64,000 nt of DNA. Source: Poecilobothrus nobilitatus. Lineage: Eukaryota; Arthropoda; Insecta; Diptera; Dolichopodidae. This document shows, one piece after another, positions 1 through 11,714 of the stretch. The translations under genes and the position numbers were made by a program. A model generated the notes under the pieces. The model had not been told where the DNA came from, did no database searches, and saw only the letters and a program-made list of their open reading frames with translations. Every line of letters begins with the position of its first letter. The first letter of the stretch is position 1. Location: NCBI GenBank assembly GCA_947095535.1, contig OX352773.1, positions 85,284,670 through 85,348,669 of the forward strand, read 5' to 3'.

Positions 1-1209
1 TTAAGAATAACTATAGAATTCAGAATATATTTGGAATATAAGGAAAAATTAATTTCTATACAATTTAAGAATTATTTTCATTTTAAAATATTAAATTTTC
101 TCAAAAATAAAAAAAAAATTTGAAAAAACTTTCAATTGATTTTTTCAATTTTATAAATCTCGAAAGCCAACATTGAACCAAAAACTTTGCAGGTCGGTGA
201 ATATAAGTTAAATTCTGGAAACATCATGAATTCTCAACATATTTTCAATTAGATCTCCAGTACTTACACATATCGTGAAATCTTAGTTAATCAAAACATT
301 ATATATACTTGCCAGCAGTTACAAATTGTATATCTGTATATATCTGTACAGTTTGTCAGATTTCTTTATAACACGTTACTTGTACGACCATTAAAATATA
401 CTAAAATATCAAAATATTTATAATTCAATATATTAGGAGAACTTATTATTTTCAAAATAACGAAATATTTTTTTTAAGGATATTCGCAGAAATGGAAATG
501 TGGAAATGTGGAAATGTTAAAAAAATATCATGAAATAAAATATTTCAACATAATTCCATACTGCTTTATGTGTGGGACGAAAGAAAATTGGTAAAAAAGG
601 AAATGAAAATAATCAGATAAGAAACCACGTTCTAGATAGGTAACTATTATTTTTGTACAAAATAAATATTAAGACCATAACAGACACGAAAGAAAATTTA
701 ATGGTCAACGCTCTTATAGTTTTAACTTCCTTTGCTTTCATTTTATTTCCGTTTTGTCCCAATATTTTCATTTTATTTTGAATATACGAATTTTTATTGT
801 TAAAATTTTTAGAAAATACTTCAGTATACTTTTTGAGTCCGATGAACTCTAAGCCATTATTTTTTTTTTAATATTATATTATTTTTTTGCTTAAAACTCA
901 ACTAAAACAAAAAAGAAAAAAATTTTGTTCTAAGGTATGTTTAAGGATAATTTTAAAACAAATTTGAAATGTTATGTAACAAATGTTATGCATACAAAAA
1001 AAAACAAAGAGAATGAATTTAATTTGGTTTGCCTCTTACTATATTATTTGTATAAATTGAAGATTACAAAAAAAAAATCGAAACTACTTTGTTATCAACA
1101 CAAACCAAAACATGATGTCGTATATATGCTTTTATTATTCTTCATAAGGAAGTACTGTATAGGTTTTCAACGGAGAACTTAATTATATTTGACATTTGAT
1201 ACCTACGTG
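1..1209. other. AT-rich DNA, no gene seen
   Basis: This stretch is AT-rich with many homopolymer runs. A 9-bp motif (GGAAATGTG) is repeated about three times near 495-518. The 81-codon open frame at 937-1182 is lysine-, leucine- and tyrosine-rich, as expected of chance translation of AT-rich DNA, and matches no family I know. Nothing else is supported. Confidence 0.6.
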
Positions 1210-1399
1210 GGGCCACGGTGGCCTAGTAGATAAGAGCGTATAAAATCCGCTGTAAACACTGACGGAGTGTGGGTTCGAATCTCACACACGTCGTAAGAAT
1301 TATTCCTCCTTACGATATTTACAGCAACGCCTGACAGGAAAGGCTGTGAAATTTTCTGTCCACATTTATGTGGCAAAGAAATGCATTTAAAAAAAAAAC
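1210..1399 (+). repeat. tRNA-derived SINE, copy 1
   Basis: This is a short interspersed element of about 190 bp. Its head carries an RNA polymerase III internal promoter: a box-A-like TGGCCTAGTAG near 1220 and a box-B-like GGTTCGAATCT near 1272, about 50 bp apart as in tRNA genes. A tRNA-unrelated body follows, containing a small perfect hairpin (CCACAT-TT-ATGTGG, near 1360-1373), and the element ends in an A-rich tail. A second copy at 42566-42762 matches it along its whole length with scattered substitutions, which gives the boundaries. SINEs encode no protein and move with the enzymes of a partner LINE; the partner is not identifiable here. It is not a functional tRNA gene, because the acceptor-stem pairing is absent and the unit extends far beyond 75 nt. 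Confidence 0.85.
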
Positions 1400-3288
1400 A
1401 GTTTAACCATATTAAATTAATTAAATTAAAATCATTTTTTTAGTTTAAAATTGTTTTAATTTAACTTTCAGGCCTACTTATATTGTTTTAGTCTAGTTTT
1501 TAAGACTTAAGTTTACCTAATAAATCCTAAATGAATTGACTTTCGTGTGCCTACAATAACTTCAAAATTACACTTGACAAGGTATTATTAATGGCTTCTA
1601 ATATGCGGTATATTCCGGCCAGGACCGAATTGTAACGACAATCTGCGAATACTTATTGGGGCAGACTTAAATTTTCTCTATAAAAACGGTATTACGAAGA
1701 TCGAACTCTCAAAACACTAGAAGATATGTTTACATCCTAACAAGAAAGTGGTGAACAGTTTTGATGTGACAATCAGTTTTATTATTATTTAAGTCCCAAA
1801 AATCACAGTACATACATTTGAAAGTATTTACTTTATAAATCAAACATATTAGTTTCCATAAATTTGTATTTAAGTAACAATATTCAAACTGTTCCATTAA
1901 TGGACAATTCCAGCAATGCTCCTAATGAAACGAAACTTAACATTAACTCTTGTTGTGTGTTCTTTTACGTTTTGAAAATGCCATACGGATCTGGAGTCTA
2001 ATGATTACTGAAGCGTTAGTTTAGCCTTTATTAATAAAGAAAATAATATTATTAAGAAGAAAAAACATTTTTAACAAATAAAATAATTTTATAATATACT
2101 AAACAACATATAAAAAATAATAATCCTATAATAAAAATAACTACTAAACAAAATATTTTGAAAGATTCTAATAATATTTTAACAGGACAAAAAATTAATA
2201 TTATATCCTTTAACTGTCATGAAACCATCAACATATGGAAAAAAATTAAAATAAAATTTTCTTTTAAAGTAAATTTTAATATTTCCGTTTTCTTTTTCTT
2301 AACTTTAAAGAATTGATTGAAATTTTTTCCAAGCCAAATATCTTTCTTTTAGTATTTTCCGTTTTAAATTTTTTTTTTGGACTTATTTCTTTCTATCCTT
2401 TGTATTCTACTTAAAATCTTTAAAACAAAAACCCCAAAATAACCTTACAGTGTACATTATAATAAATTGTGGGTGTATATTCTTGAACGTTTTTCATTTT
2501 CCATCTATTGAATTACCCAAAAATAAATTAAATAAATCTAAGGGTCAAAATCTAGAATTTAATATGGTTACCGTCTATAATAACCTGGTTGAAATTTTTT
2601 AAAAGTTTAAATATGTTATTTATGACTTTTTCGGAAATTTGTTTGGCACCATTTAAACTTTATCAAGATGTACAGGATGGTGAAAAATAGTGTTATATAC
2701 CAAATAAATGTCTTATTCAAAAATTTTTAACTTTAAAGAAAAACATTGGCATTTTTTCCCAAAACCTATTCTAAAAGTCTTGTCTAAGGATGATTATAAT
2801 GATAATAATAATGATGATTGAATGTTATTTTGTAACAATGTTATATGTAACAGCAAATTGAATTCCCATAATATATTTAGTGTTAAATCATTTCTTGTTA
2901 TAATTAATTTGTAATAATTAATTTTAATGATGGACATGTTGAAATCGAAAAATATGATTATATGATTTTAATTTGAATTTCACACGTTATTAGATAATTT
3001 ATTATAAAATGCGAAGCTATTAAACAATATGATTGATTTTATTTTTGGATCGAAAAGGTGTTGAAATTTTACGTTTAAAATAAGTTTAAAATTTAATTTT
3101 TGATTGATTGATTGATTTAAATTATTAATTCTTTAGTTAGTTGATTTAAATTAGAAGAATATTTCATTTTTCATAGAATTAATCGAAACTAATATTATTG
3201 ATATTTAGGTTTCTTTATATTTTTAAGTTATATTATTGTAGAAAGATACTGTCGTTCACAGCTTCCTGTAATTCAACTACTTAGTTTC
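1400..3288. other. AT-rich DNA, no gene seen
   Basis: No coding sequence is recognised. A short segment at about 1680-1725 (a run around AACGGTATTA and GATCGAACTCTC) resembles a segment at 41665-41700 and may be a small dispersed repeat. The rest is low-complexity A/T sequence. Confidence 0.5.
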
Positions 3289-4395
3289 AGCACATTTCCA
3301 AAAATTTTTTTAAAGAAATAGTATTAGTCTATTAGTTTCACTCTGTCGGTCTGTACCTCTATCCGTCCTTCTGATTCCACCGTTAAAGATAGAGAAAAAC
3401 ATTTATAAACATGGATAGGTTTCATAAAACAAATTAATTTTGTAGAACAATTTTTTCATGTAGCCCTATCCATCACGGAGCTGCAGCCCGTCAAACTTTG
3501 AAAAAGCTCTATTTTTAAATGCGTATATCTCATGTTCTACTTAACAATTTTTCAATCTGAAAACACCATTCGACTGCAATTTTCTAATTCAAAATCAAAA
3601 TTACCTATTTTTAAATTTAGTATTTAAATTTACCGTTAAGTGAAAACTAAATTTTGGATGATTTTTTTATCTTCGTAACTCCGGCACGCTTGCAAATAAA
3701 GACTTGAAATTTGAAGGTAAGAAAGAACTTTTAGAATATTAATGTAAGTTTTCTCCGAAAATTTTTTGGACCATACCCTTGTCTATAGGCTCTGTCTATG
3801 CCATCTGGCTCAAAATTTGAAAATTTGCTATTTTTAAACACTTGTAACTTAGACACCTGTTCAAATTTTTCTTCACTAAGACATAGAAATTAAAGGTTCA
3901 ATAATATATTTTTAAAGGTGTTAACGGTTTTTCTTACTTATATAGGGTTCCGAACTTACAGCCTCTCAAATTTCACTTTTTTTTTATGAAATATCGCAAG
4001 TTTGGTATACGTCCACGGTTAAAAATGGAGCAAAGATTTTAACTATGGATAGGTCTAATAAAAATGTGTATAAGTTTGTTATGTAGCTCTAGCGCTATGC
4101 AAAACCCATAATTTTGCAAAATTTTGGTTACTACATATTTTCGAAACGCTATTCATCCAAATCTTTAAGAATAAGAGGAAGATCTTGGAGAATTAGAATT
4201 AAAAATAGAAAAGGTGCTAAAAAAAAAGAGAGTATTAAAAAAGAGAGTTGTAAGACTAAAAATTAAAACTTCAATATTATATTTTTAAATGTGGTAATAA
4301 TTTTTGTTAATTATATAGGGTTCTGAAGAAAGTGTGTCTTTTTTTTTACATTAAATATTCTACGAGAAATGAAAAATTTTGATACAAAAGTAGTA
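3289..4395 (+). mobile_element. Helentron-like repeat family C, copy 1
   Basis: The copy starts with AGCACATTTCC. The family's conserved region follows (TTTCACTCTGTC, then a CCGTTAAAGATAGAG segment and the phrase TAAATTTACCGTTA), with the internal unit present at least twice in part. The family was defined by comparison with the fullest copy at 54921-56215. In this copy the right arm of the 5' hairpin is lost and the 3' terminal block (GGAAATGTGC plus hairpin) is missing, so the right end is approximate. It has no coding capacity. It resembles a non-autonomous helentron derivative, which would depend on a Rep/helicase encoded elsewhere; that assignment is inferred from architecture. Confidence 0.7.
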
Positions 4396-4637
4396 CTACC
4401 CTAACTAATAAGATTGCTATTAGCTATCAAAAACTTTGTAAAAATTTATAAATTTATATGGTTTTATTTAAAATTATTTGTTAAATTGTTAAAAAATTTG
4501 ATTTTAACGGAAACATTTTTATTAAATTTTTGTTATTTTTTACAATAAAACTATACAAATAAATTTAAACAATAAAAATTTAGAAAAAGAATACCAAAAT
4601 TGTAGAGGTGTTATTATTGCTGCAAAAAACTTCGAAA

Positions 4638-5885
4638 ATGGAAAATGCAGATGTAAAAAAGGATGCTTTAAGATTTCTAATTAACAACAGAAAAAAATGT
4701 TTGATGACTATTTTGCACTCTCAAGTTTTGATTTACAAACTGCTTTTATATTTGGAGCAATTAAAGTTATTTTAGAAAAAAGAAAGTATACAAGAAATGA
4801 AGTAAGTCGAAGAAGCTTTACCAGATTTTTTAAAGAATGAATTCGGGGAACATATTTTAGTGAGGAAGGAATTTTTTAAATCTTTATTACAGATAAAAGA
4901 TGGAAGGATAACAAGACCACTTGCGTCAAAACAAAGTCATAATAGTACCGTAGCACCAAAAGATAGAGGAGGGAAACATGTTCCAGCCAAAAAACACAAG
5001 AAGATTGGATAAATCAAATTTTACATTTTTTTAGCAAAATTCCGGCATACCATTCACATTACAGCAGACCTGATAATTTAAGCAGAAAATATCTTTCACC
5101 TAACCTTAATTTAAATTATATGAGCTGTATAAATGTTAAACCGAAAATTTTCTTTCTAAATTTATTCCAAAACTTTCAACAAAAAAACTAAGTTATAAAA
5201 AAATTTGAACTGGAAAAAGAAAAACATGAACATTTGTTGAAAGCTGCAACTGTTAGAAATAATATGAAATCAGATGCTGAAAAAGCGAAACTAAAAGAAA
5301 GAGATCTTATGTAATATGCTTTGATTTAATGAAAACCCCTGCTAATACCAATAATTACTACCAGTATTAGTTATTATAAGCGACAGCTTTAGACATATTG
5401 TTTTGGTATATTATCATGATTTAGATAAATTTTATGATTTAATTCAAATAAACCAAATTTCGAGTGAAGCATTTAAAATAACGAAAATATAATCCAAGAA
5501 CGGAAATGAATTAGATATAAGTTGAATAAATTAAAATAATGTGAATTATTTGTATTTCGCCAGAATTTATTGCATAAAATAAAAAACCGTATGAATTTTC
5601 TAGGTAATGACAGTGTCTATATATACATTTGGGATGAAAGCATAGGAGGGGTCGAGATGATATTGGCAGTTGCCTGTTGCACTTAATAGAAAACAATGTC
5701 AAAACAAAAAATTTTATAATGTACTCCAACCAGTGTGGGGGACAGAACAAAAATATAAAAATGGCTTTATCATGCCTAAAGACAGTGCCCCAAATACAGG
5801 GCACTACTGGGTACAGCGTTTTTATCTCTTAATAGCAAGCCGTTCAAAAGTAATAGATTTTTTTGTGAAAAGTCGCTAAAACATC
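4638..5885 (+). pseudogene. DUF7869-type (transposon-associated) gene remnant
   Basis: A stop- and frameshift-ridden coding trace matches a family common in insect genomes that carries a DUF7869 domain and is often repeated like a transposon. Three blocks are readable on the plus strand: an N-terminal piece starting MENADVKKDALRFL at 4638; a block near 5034-5103 with the pattern IPAYHSHYSR...RKYLSP; and a block near 5722-5800 with the hallmark SNQCGGQNKNIKMAL, where family members usually read S-D-QCGGQN-R-N. Between the last two lies a Lys/Glu-rich stretch (KEKHEHLLKAA near 5222) typical of the linker. Several frame changes and stops separate the blocks, so no product is possible. The molecular function of the family is not established as far as I know. 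The CGGQN motif makes the family call fairly safe; the exact ends are uncertain. Confidence 0.65.
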
Positions 5886-6780
5886 TTTAACCCCTTATAT
5901 CACGATAAGGGTCCAAAATAGACCCCATCATCGAATACAATTTTTTGTTCGTCTCGACATGTCCGATCACCCATTTCAAGGAAGACCGTCGAGTCGGAAA
6001 CACCCTGTATATTTAGAAAAAAATATTAGAAATATATACAATCACTTTGCAAATAGTCCGAAAAAGCAAAATGATTTTTTTGATTTTCAACAAGATGGTT
6101 ATTTTTAGAAGATCTAGTTAAAAGAATTCTCGAGCAATGAGACGCACTCACACACTATTTTACTTTATTTTGTTTTGAAGAGGGTGATAACAAAGTAAAA
6201 AATGCAAGTGACGTTTTAGATTTTCTAAAAAATTTTGAATCCAAATTATATCTACTATTTTTGTCATACATTTTAAAACATATCAATAATATTAATAAAT
6301 ATTTATTAAATATTTTAGTCCGAGAATACTAAAATTCATTTACTTCTAGATTTAATTAAAGATTTATTTTTTAAAAGTCTAAAAAAAATTTGTTTTGTTT
6401 TTTTGGTTTGCTTTATTTATTATTTTGTTTTTTTGTACATATTATTTATCCATCTATATTATTTTATAAAAAAAATCTTAAAATTTATTTCTTTTGTAAC
6501 CCTGTTAAATATTAAAAGTGCTTTTCTAATTCAAAATGTCACACTCTGTCACTGGTATGTACTCATTTTTGATTAAATACTGTACAGAAATGTGAATATG
6601 TTTTCTAATTTATTTGATTGTGTTTATAGTATTGTTAAACATACGTACATTATACATATAGTATGTACATATTTCAATGATATCTTTTGAGAAATATATT
6701 ATACACATGCATCTTATGTGCCGCAATTGGTTAATGGATCGTAACCAAATTAACCTAGTAAGCTTTTTTGGTAAAGAGCA
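5886..6780. other. Non-coding DNA with a small hairpin
   Basis: A perfect 7-bp stem (CCCTTAT/ATAAGGG, 5892-5911, 6-nt loop) lies directly after the DUF7869 remnant. A segment richer in G+C ending ACACCCTGTATA (near 6000-6012) follows; that ending is common at insect DNA-transposon termini, but no partner end was found. The rest is AT-rich without recognisable genes. Confidence 0.4.
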
Positions 6781-7230
6781 AAAATTTTGCAAGTTTTCAA
6801 ATCAATTGATTAAACCGTTTAAGCAGGACAACAAAAAAATTTTATGAACTTCGTTCGGCTCTCGTGTCTAAACGGGTTACCGGAACTTTATAAAATTTTG
6901 TATCAAGTATTTTTTCAGACCATAAAGTTGCACATGAATCAAACTAAAATTTTTTTGGAAGCTGGCTGGGTCGAATCCGGTTAAAATATTGCAACCAAAT
7001 CTCTTCGGTACTCGCCAGCTTAGAAGAACATTTATACAAATTTTCAACTCAATCGGTGAAACCGTTTAGGCAGGACAACAAAAACACCAAAAAGCTTTAA
7101 AAGGCACTCGGCGGTTAAAGAATGGAAACGCGGTGTAGCTTATAATTCCTTCCGGGGTCGTAGAAATGTTTTTGCAAAATTTGGTGGTAATCGTACTGGT
7201 GGATTTTACATGAATCCGGCCCAAACAAAC
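6780..7230. repeat. Degenerate ~250-bp repeat pair
   Basis: Two imperfect units share the phrase AAACCGTTTA(A/G)GCAGGACAACA at about 6812 and 7061, a period near 249 bp. Base composition is visibly less AT-rich than the surroundings. The phrase is of a kind seen in dispersed insect repeats. No ORF of interest spans it, and the family could not be named. Confidence 0.5.
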
Positions 7231-8280
7231 AAACAGAATTTCTTCCTTATTTATTTACATATTTCGAACAGATTTTCATAACCATTATTTATTTGATTTA
7301 ACATATAACATCCTATCTTCAACCACAATTTCATACTTTTATAATGGTATTATTTATTTCGAACTATTATAGATCCAAATTATTTTAATTAAACTCACTA
7401 CAAAAAAGACTTTCATTATGAATATAAATTAATACAGCCACATTAATACAGATATTATTCAATATATTAATATTTCCCTTTATACATTATGTATTTGGTA
7501 TATTTAATATAACTGATTAAAAGAAGAAAACGAATTCAATGTAGTCCGTTGTAATATCAGGAAATATTTTAATCAAAGTAATTTATAAAAACGAAAAAAA
7601 AGAGTAAAGAAAGAGAATACATTTAGGAATAATACGTATACAAGTATACTCATTAAAAATAAAAAATTAAAAGGAAAACAAAATAATTAAAAAAAATAAA
7701 ATTGGAAAATTCAGCTTAATTTTTTTTAGCAAAAGCACAAATTTGATAATTACCGAAACAAGTACGTAAGTGTGTTACTAGAAATTTTTTTAATAACTTC
7801 AATTCGAAATAAATTTTTTAATTGCTACTACTGCATAATGTACTCATATTTCATTTATTTTCCAGGTCAATATCTTCTTAATTTATCTTTTCCTTTTTTT
7901 CCCCACATTCATTCTTATTATCAAGCATTTTAATTTTCTTGGATATGCATATGAATGAGATTATATATGGGATATTGAACAATCAATCAAAAATAATATC
8001 GAATAATTAAAAACACTTTATAAAGAAAATTTTAATTAAAAAAAAAATTTATAAACCGTTTAAAGTTTTGAAGGACCATTTTTCAACAATAAAATGTCTC
8101 TATAGTCTCTTTATTTTCTATCCCCTCAACGCTTTGTACAAATTTTATACTTACTCTCTAAAAGCTTTGACGAAATTTACCCAACTAACAGTTGCTGCAA
8201 TTATTTGTCATTCAATAAATTTTCAAGTGCTTTAGTGTGCATTATTTAAAAATAATTTTTTTGTTAATGAATAATAATTA
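7231..8280. other. AT-rich DNA, no gene seen
   Basis: This is low-complexity AT-rich sequence. The last ~250 bp, from about 8030, may be the 5' non-coding part of the Tc1-type element that follows, but no terminal inverted repeat could be paired by eye. Confidence 0.5.
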
Positions 8281-8283
8281 AAA

Positions 8284-8990
8284 ATGGAAAGAAAAGAAAA
8301 GGAAACGACTGATGCACAAAGAAAAATAATAATAAATTTAGAAAAAGACGGTTTTACGTACAAAGAACTAAGTAATTATAACAACTATTAAAAGCATTAT
8401 TTACAAGTACAAAACGACTGGAAAAATTGCAAACCATCACAGATCCAGTCGTCCGCAAAACTTTACAAAATCTGATAAACTTTTAATTGTAAGAAAAATC
8501 CAAAATTAAGTGCACCAAAATTAGCTGCTGAGGTTGGAAGAGATTTTGGGAAAATATTTTCTATTAAGACCGTACGAAACGTCTTACGAGCATTAAATTT
8601 TCATGGCCATAAATTCCATACTGCTAATAGAAAACCGTTGATATCAAAATTTAAAAAAAAAACGTTTGGAATATGCTTAAACTTACAAAAATCACCACAT
8701 ATCGTTCTGGAATAACGTTGTATTCATAGATGAGAGTAAGTGTAATATACTTTGGATCGGATGGTAAGAAAATGGTTTGGAGAAAGCCTAATTTCTAAAT
8801 ACAAGACAAAAATTTTACTGCCATTGTTTAACATGGTGGCGAACCACTGCTTGTGTGGAGGTGCATGAGTGCCAATGGTGTAGGAATATTCATATTTTGA
8901 AGGTGGTATGGATCAGAAGAGGTATATACAAATATTAGACAACCATCTCTTAAGTGGCGTAGAAAAGATGGGTTTGTCTACAATTTTTGT
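8284..8990 (+). pseudogene. Tc1-like transposase remnant
   Basis: Tc1/mariner transposases excise and insert DNA by a DDE catalytic fold after binding the inverted repeats through an N-terminal helix-turn-helix. The trace begins MERKEKETTDAQRK at 8284 and runs through the HTH region (near LEKDGFTYKELS). It then jumps frame several times. The middle has SAPKLAAEVG and KTVRNVLRALNFHG (about 8508-8605), and the catalytic core reads FWNNVVFIDESK (near 8707-8742), which contains the first catalytic Asp. Further pieces of the core are GSDGKKMVWRKPNF and HGGEPLLVWRCMSANGVGIF (near 8830-8895). The C-terminal third with the last acidic residue is missing. Repeated frameshifts and in-frame stops make it inactive. 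No neighbouring gene is linked to it. Confidence 0.75.
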
Positions 8991-9072
8991 ATATATAAAA
9001 TATAAAAATATTGGTCTAATTGAAGGCCAATATATAAAACGAAAATTAAATAAAGCTGAAAACCAATTAGAT

Positions 9073-9178
9073 AAGCAAATTCAATTGGAAGGTACCTATT
9101 CGTAACTTAATTTTTTCTTAGTTTCAAGCAAATTCAATTGGAAGGTACCTATTCGTAACTTAATTTTTTCTTAGTTTC
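9073..9178. repeat. 53-bp tandem duplication
   Basis: A 53-bp unit (starting AAGCAAATTCAATTGG) occurs twice head to tail, at 9073-9125 and 9126-9178, with essentially no differences. That indicates a recent duplication. Its final bases are partly repeated again just downstream (TTTTTCTTAG). Confidence 0.9.
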
Positions 9179-9187
9179 AAGTTTTTC

Positions 9188-9255
9188 TTAGTATTATATA
9201 TATTATATATAATACATATATATACATATATATATATGTATGTATTATATAATAA
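9188..9255. repeat. AT palindrome / (TA)n-rich tract
   Basis: Alternating TA/AT sequence with TATATGTA and ATACATATA blocks can fold on itself as a cruciform-prone tract. It is simple sequence, and no function is implied. Confidence 0.6.
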
Positions 9256-9718
9256 ACAGATATATAGTATATTTATTGTTACCTATACATATATCATTTA
9301 AATAGCTTAATATTATGATATTATAACCAAACATATGTAATAGATTTTATTTTTTCAAGTAGGTAATAATACGAGTATATACGTACATAAATATATATAG
9401 ACACATAATCATTCACAAATCATAAAAATAGTAATCATATATAGAAATTAGAAAGTGCCAAAGTACTAAATTAAATAAGAAAGTACCAAAGTACTAGAAA
9501 AATTACCTAATTATTTTTTCGAAAAATTTTCTATTTGAAAAAGGTAATTTACCCAAACGAATCAAGAAACTAAAAATCACCTAAATAATTTGAACAAATA
9601 CCAAAGTATTTGTTCAAAATTGAGGTATCATTTTGATTTTGCCGCCATTTTTTTTCTACCATGAATTTTTATACGAGGTTTCTTTAGGTATATTCTAAAT
9701 ACATTCCGGTTAGTTAAT

Positions 9719-10264
9719 ATGGAACGTTACACGAAGGAACAACGTGTTTTTGTTATTACAACATTTTTTGAAAATGGTAAAAGTTTTCAAGATTTAATTA
9801 GGAAATTTCGAACAAAATTTGGTAGAGAAAATGCTCCAACAAATCGTGCCATCAAGCTGATGGTTGATAAATTTCTAGAAACTGGATCTGTTCTTGATAA
9901 CACAGGCAACATTTATCAACGTAGTGGCCGTTCAACCGAGAATGTAGCAGCTGTGAGCAGAAGTGTTGAAGAAGATCCAAAAACTTACATTCGTCATCGT
10001 TCGCAGCAATTAAACATCAAACCATACACATTATTCAACATTTTGCATCGTGATCTCCATTTAAAGGCTTATAAGATCCAGCTGAGGCAAGAATTAAAAC
10101 CAACTGACCATGCATTACGTCGGCAATTCGTTTCTTGGGCAATCGAAAAAGAAGAAGAAAATGAGAATTTTTTTAACAAAATAATCTGCACCGACGAAGC
10201 TCATTTCCAGCTCAATGGCTACGTTAATAAACAGAATTGCCGCATTGCTGCAGAGGAGGAGTGA
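9719..10264 (+). pseudogene. Mariner-type transposase (DUF4817 family), N-terminal part
   Basis: This 181-codon open frame starts MERYTKEQRVFVITTFFENG. The first ~60 residues form the helix-turn-helix domain (DUF4817) found in one large group of insect mariner-like transposases. A second helical region follows (SRSVEEDPKTYIRHRSQQLN, about residues 80-100), with KIQLRQELKPTDHALRR near 120-136. The start of the catalytic core reads IICTDEAHFQLNGYVNKQNC, which holds the first catalytic Asp. The frame then runs into unrelated residues and a stop where family members continue with the strand carrying the second Asp. This is the longest uninterrupted real coding piece in the window, but it lacks two of three catalytic acids. 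ATG at 9719 is the family's expected start. Confidence 0.85.
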
Positions 10265-10268
10265 TGTG

Positions 10269-10514
10269 GTCACCAAGATCGTGCTATTTGACACCGTTGG
10301 ATTTTTTTTTTGTGGGGTTTTGTGAAATCGAAAGTGTACAGCAATAATCCCACAACAATTATCGAGCAGAGCTTAAAAACAACATTATCGAGCAGATTTC
10401 AACCATTGAGAACAGTTTATTGAACAACGTGATTCAGAATTTGGGCAAAAGATTGGAAGTCTACCGAAGTAGTAGAGGGGGCCACTTGGTCGACATAATT
10501 TTTCATTATTAACC
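10269..10514 (+). pseudogene. Mariner-type transposase, C-terminal part after deletion
   Basis: This is the C-terminal end of the same transposase. It begins PRSCYLTPLDFF near 10273 and ends in RSSRGGHLVDIIFHY before the stop at 10512-10514. Family members read SCDLTPLDFF; here the codon for the third catalytic Asp is TAT (Tyr). At least two frameshifts are seen, one in the T-run near 10301-10311 and one near 10370. The segment between NKQNC of the preceding entry and PRSC is deleted. Together with the N-terminal half this makes an inactive, internally deleted copy. Confidence 0.8.
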
Positions 10515-10835
10515 GGAACCTATTTGTAATAAATTAAAATAAAAATATATTTAATATTTCAAAAAAAAAGTCTTTTTTTATTAAAATTAAAATGATACCT
10601 CACTTTTGAACACCCGTTTAGAAAAATTACCTAATTGTCTTTTTGAAAGATTTTCTATTTAAAGTAGGTAATTTAGCTAACCGAATTAGGAAACTGAAAA
10701 TCACCTAAACAATTAGGAAAAATTCCAAAGTATAATAGAAATTACCTAATTGATTTTTCGAAAAAATAGGTAATTTACCAAAGCAAGTTTGGAAGATGAA
10801 AATTACATAATTAATTAGAACATGTTTTGGTGAAT

Positions 10836-11047
10836 TTTCCATTATTTTTAGGAGTTTTATCCATACTTTTTTTTTCTGTGATAGTAAACTAATACTTCCG
10901 GCTGTCCGATTTGCTCCAAAAGCTTATCAATCGGAGATATTTATGTCAAAACCTCAAATATGAAATTTCAAAGAATTCCGCTCAGCGGTTTAGGCTGTAC
11001 ACGTGCCCACGGTCATATAGACACACACACACACACACGCACTCACT

Positions 11048-11085
<38 letters not shown>

Positions 11086-11100
11086 TACATCACGGTAAAA
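10836..11100. repeat. CA microsatellite in a GC-richer segment
   Basis: Two (AC)n runs lie at about 11020-11038 and 11047-11080, within a segment (about 10898-11090) less AT-rich than its flanks. The open frame covering the run encodes a Thr-His repeat and is an artefact of the microsatellite. Confidence 0.8.
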
Positions 11101-11714
11101 AAAAATTTACATGCGCACTTTTGCTAAAATCTCGGGTACAAATTTTTAGTATGAAATTTAACTTGGATTATAATAAAAGAAAAAAATATTAAACTTAATT
11201 TAATTACAATAAATAGAAGACCTTCAATTTAAATATAATTACAATCATATTATATTAAGAATCGCCACATATGTGCTAATTATTGTTATTTTACTTTTGT
11301 TTGAATTATATTAATTTTTATTTATATCGATTTAAGTAAATATATATACAGATATTGAAGCACACAGATATTGAAGCACACAAATAATATAAAATCAAGT
11401 AGAAATTTGCAAAAAAATTGTGAAAATATAAGAAAAAATTAATTTTTTGATAAAAGAAAATGTAAAAATCAAGACATGTATATATATATTGTTAATTTAT
11501 TATTATAAATTATATAGTAATAAAAATAGTTTACAAGCTAAAATTGGCCAATATAATATAATTAAAATACAAGCAACTGTATTGGCTAATTGGGCGGACT
11601 TCTTCACTATCAATTTACATCAAAGTTTTGATCTATAATCAAATACTTAAGTCAGCCTTGGCCTAAGGTATTCAATTATGAGGTTGTGTTAAAAAGCACC
11701 ATGTCAGAGTAATT
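11101..11714. other. AT-rich DNA, no gene seen
   Basis: No family is recognisable. A 15-bp phrase (CAGATATTGAAGCACA) is tandemly duplicated near 11350-11382. Confidence 0.5.

Larger units (their letters stand above)
9612..10611 (+). mobile_element. Internally deleted mariner-type element with TIRs
   Basis: A ~1-kb DNA transposon is delimited by ~29-bp terminal inverted repeats: GTTCAAAATTGAGGTATCAT at 9612 onward and its near-perfect reverse complement (ATGATACCTCACTTTTGAAC) ending at 10611. Inside lies a transposase gene with an internal deletion (next entries). Full-length relatives are typically several hundred bases longer. The inverted repeats remain recognisable, so the element could in principle have been moved by a transposase from another copy. 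The outermost few bases and the target duplication are unclear because the left end is mutated. Confidence 0.75.
9480..10835. repeat. ~115-bp tandem repeat split by a transposon
   Basis: Units beginning GAAAAATTACCTAATT start at about 9497, 10620 and 10738 and share an internal GAAA(G/A)ATTTTCTATTT...GGTAATTTA pattern. The spacing of the second and third is about 117 bp. The first unit is interrupted near 9611, and the array resumes near 10612, on either side of the mariner-type element. The transposon therefore sits inside a pre-existing small array. Shorter echoes (GTACCAAAGTACTA) precede the first unit at 9455-9496. Confidence 0.65.

Noticed and set aside
1210..1290. A possible functional tRNA gene, from box A and box B.
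   Set aside because: A collinear second copy extends ~190 bp with an A-rich tail, and the acceptor stem does not pair, so it is a SINE.
10911..11192. A 93-codon frame with a long Thr-His repeat.
   Set aside because: It is generated by the (AC)n microsatellite.
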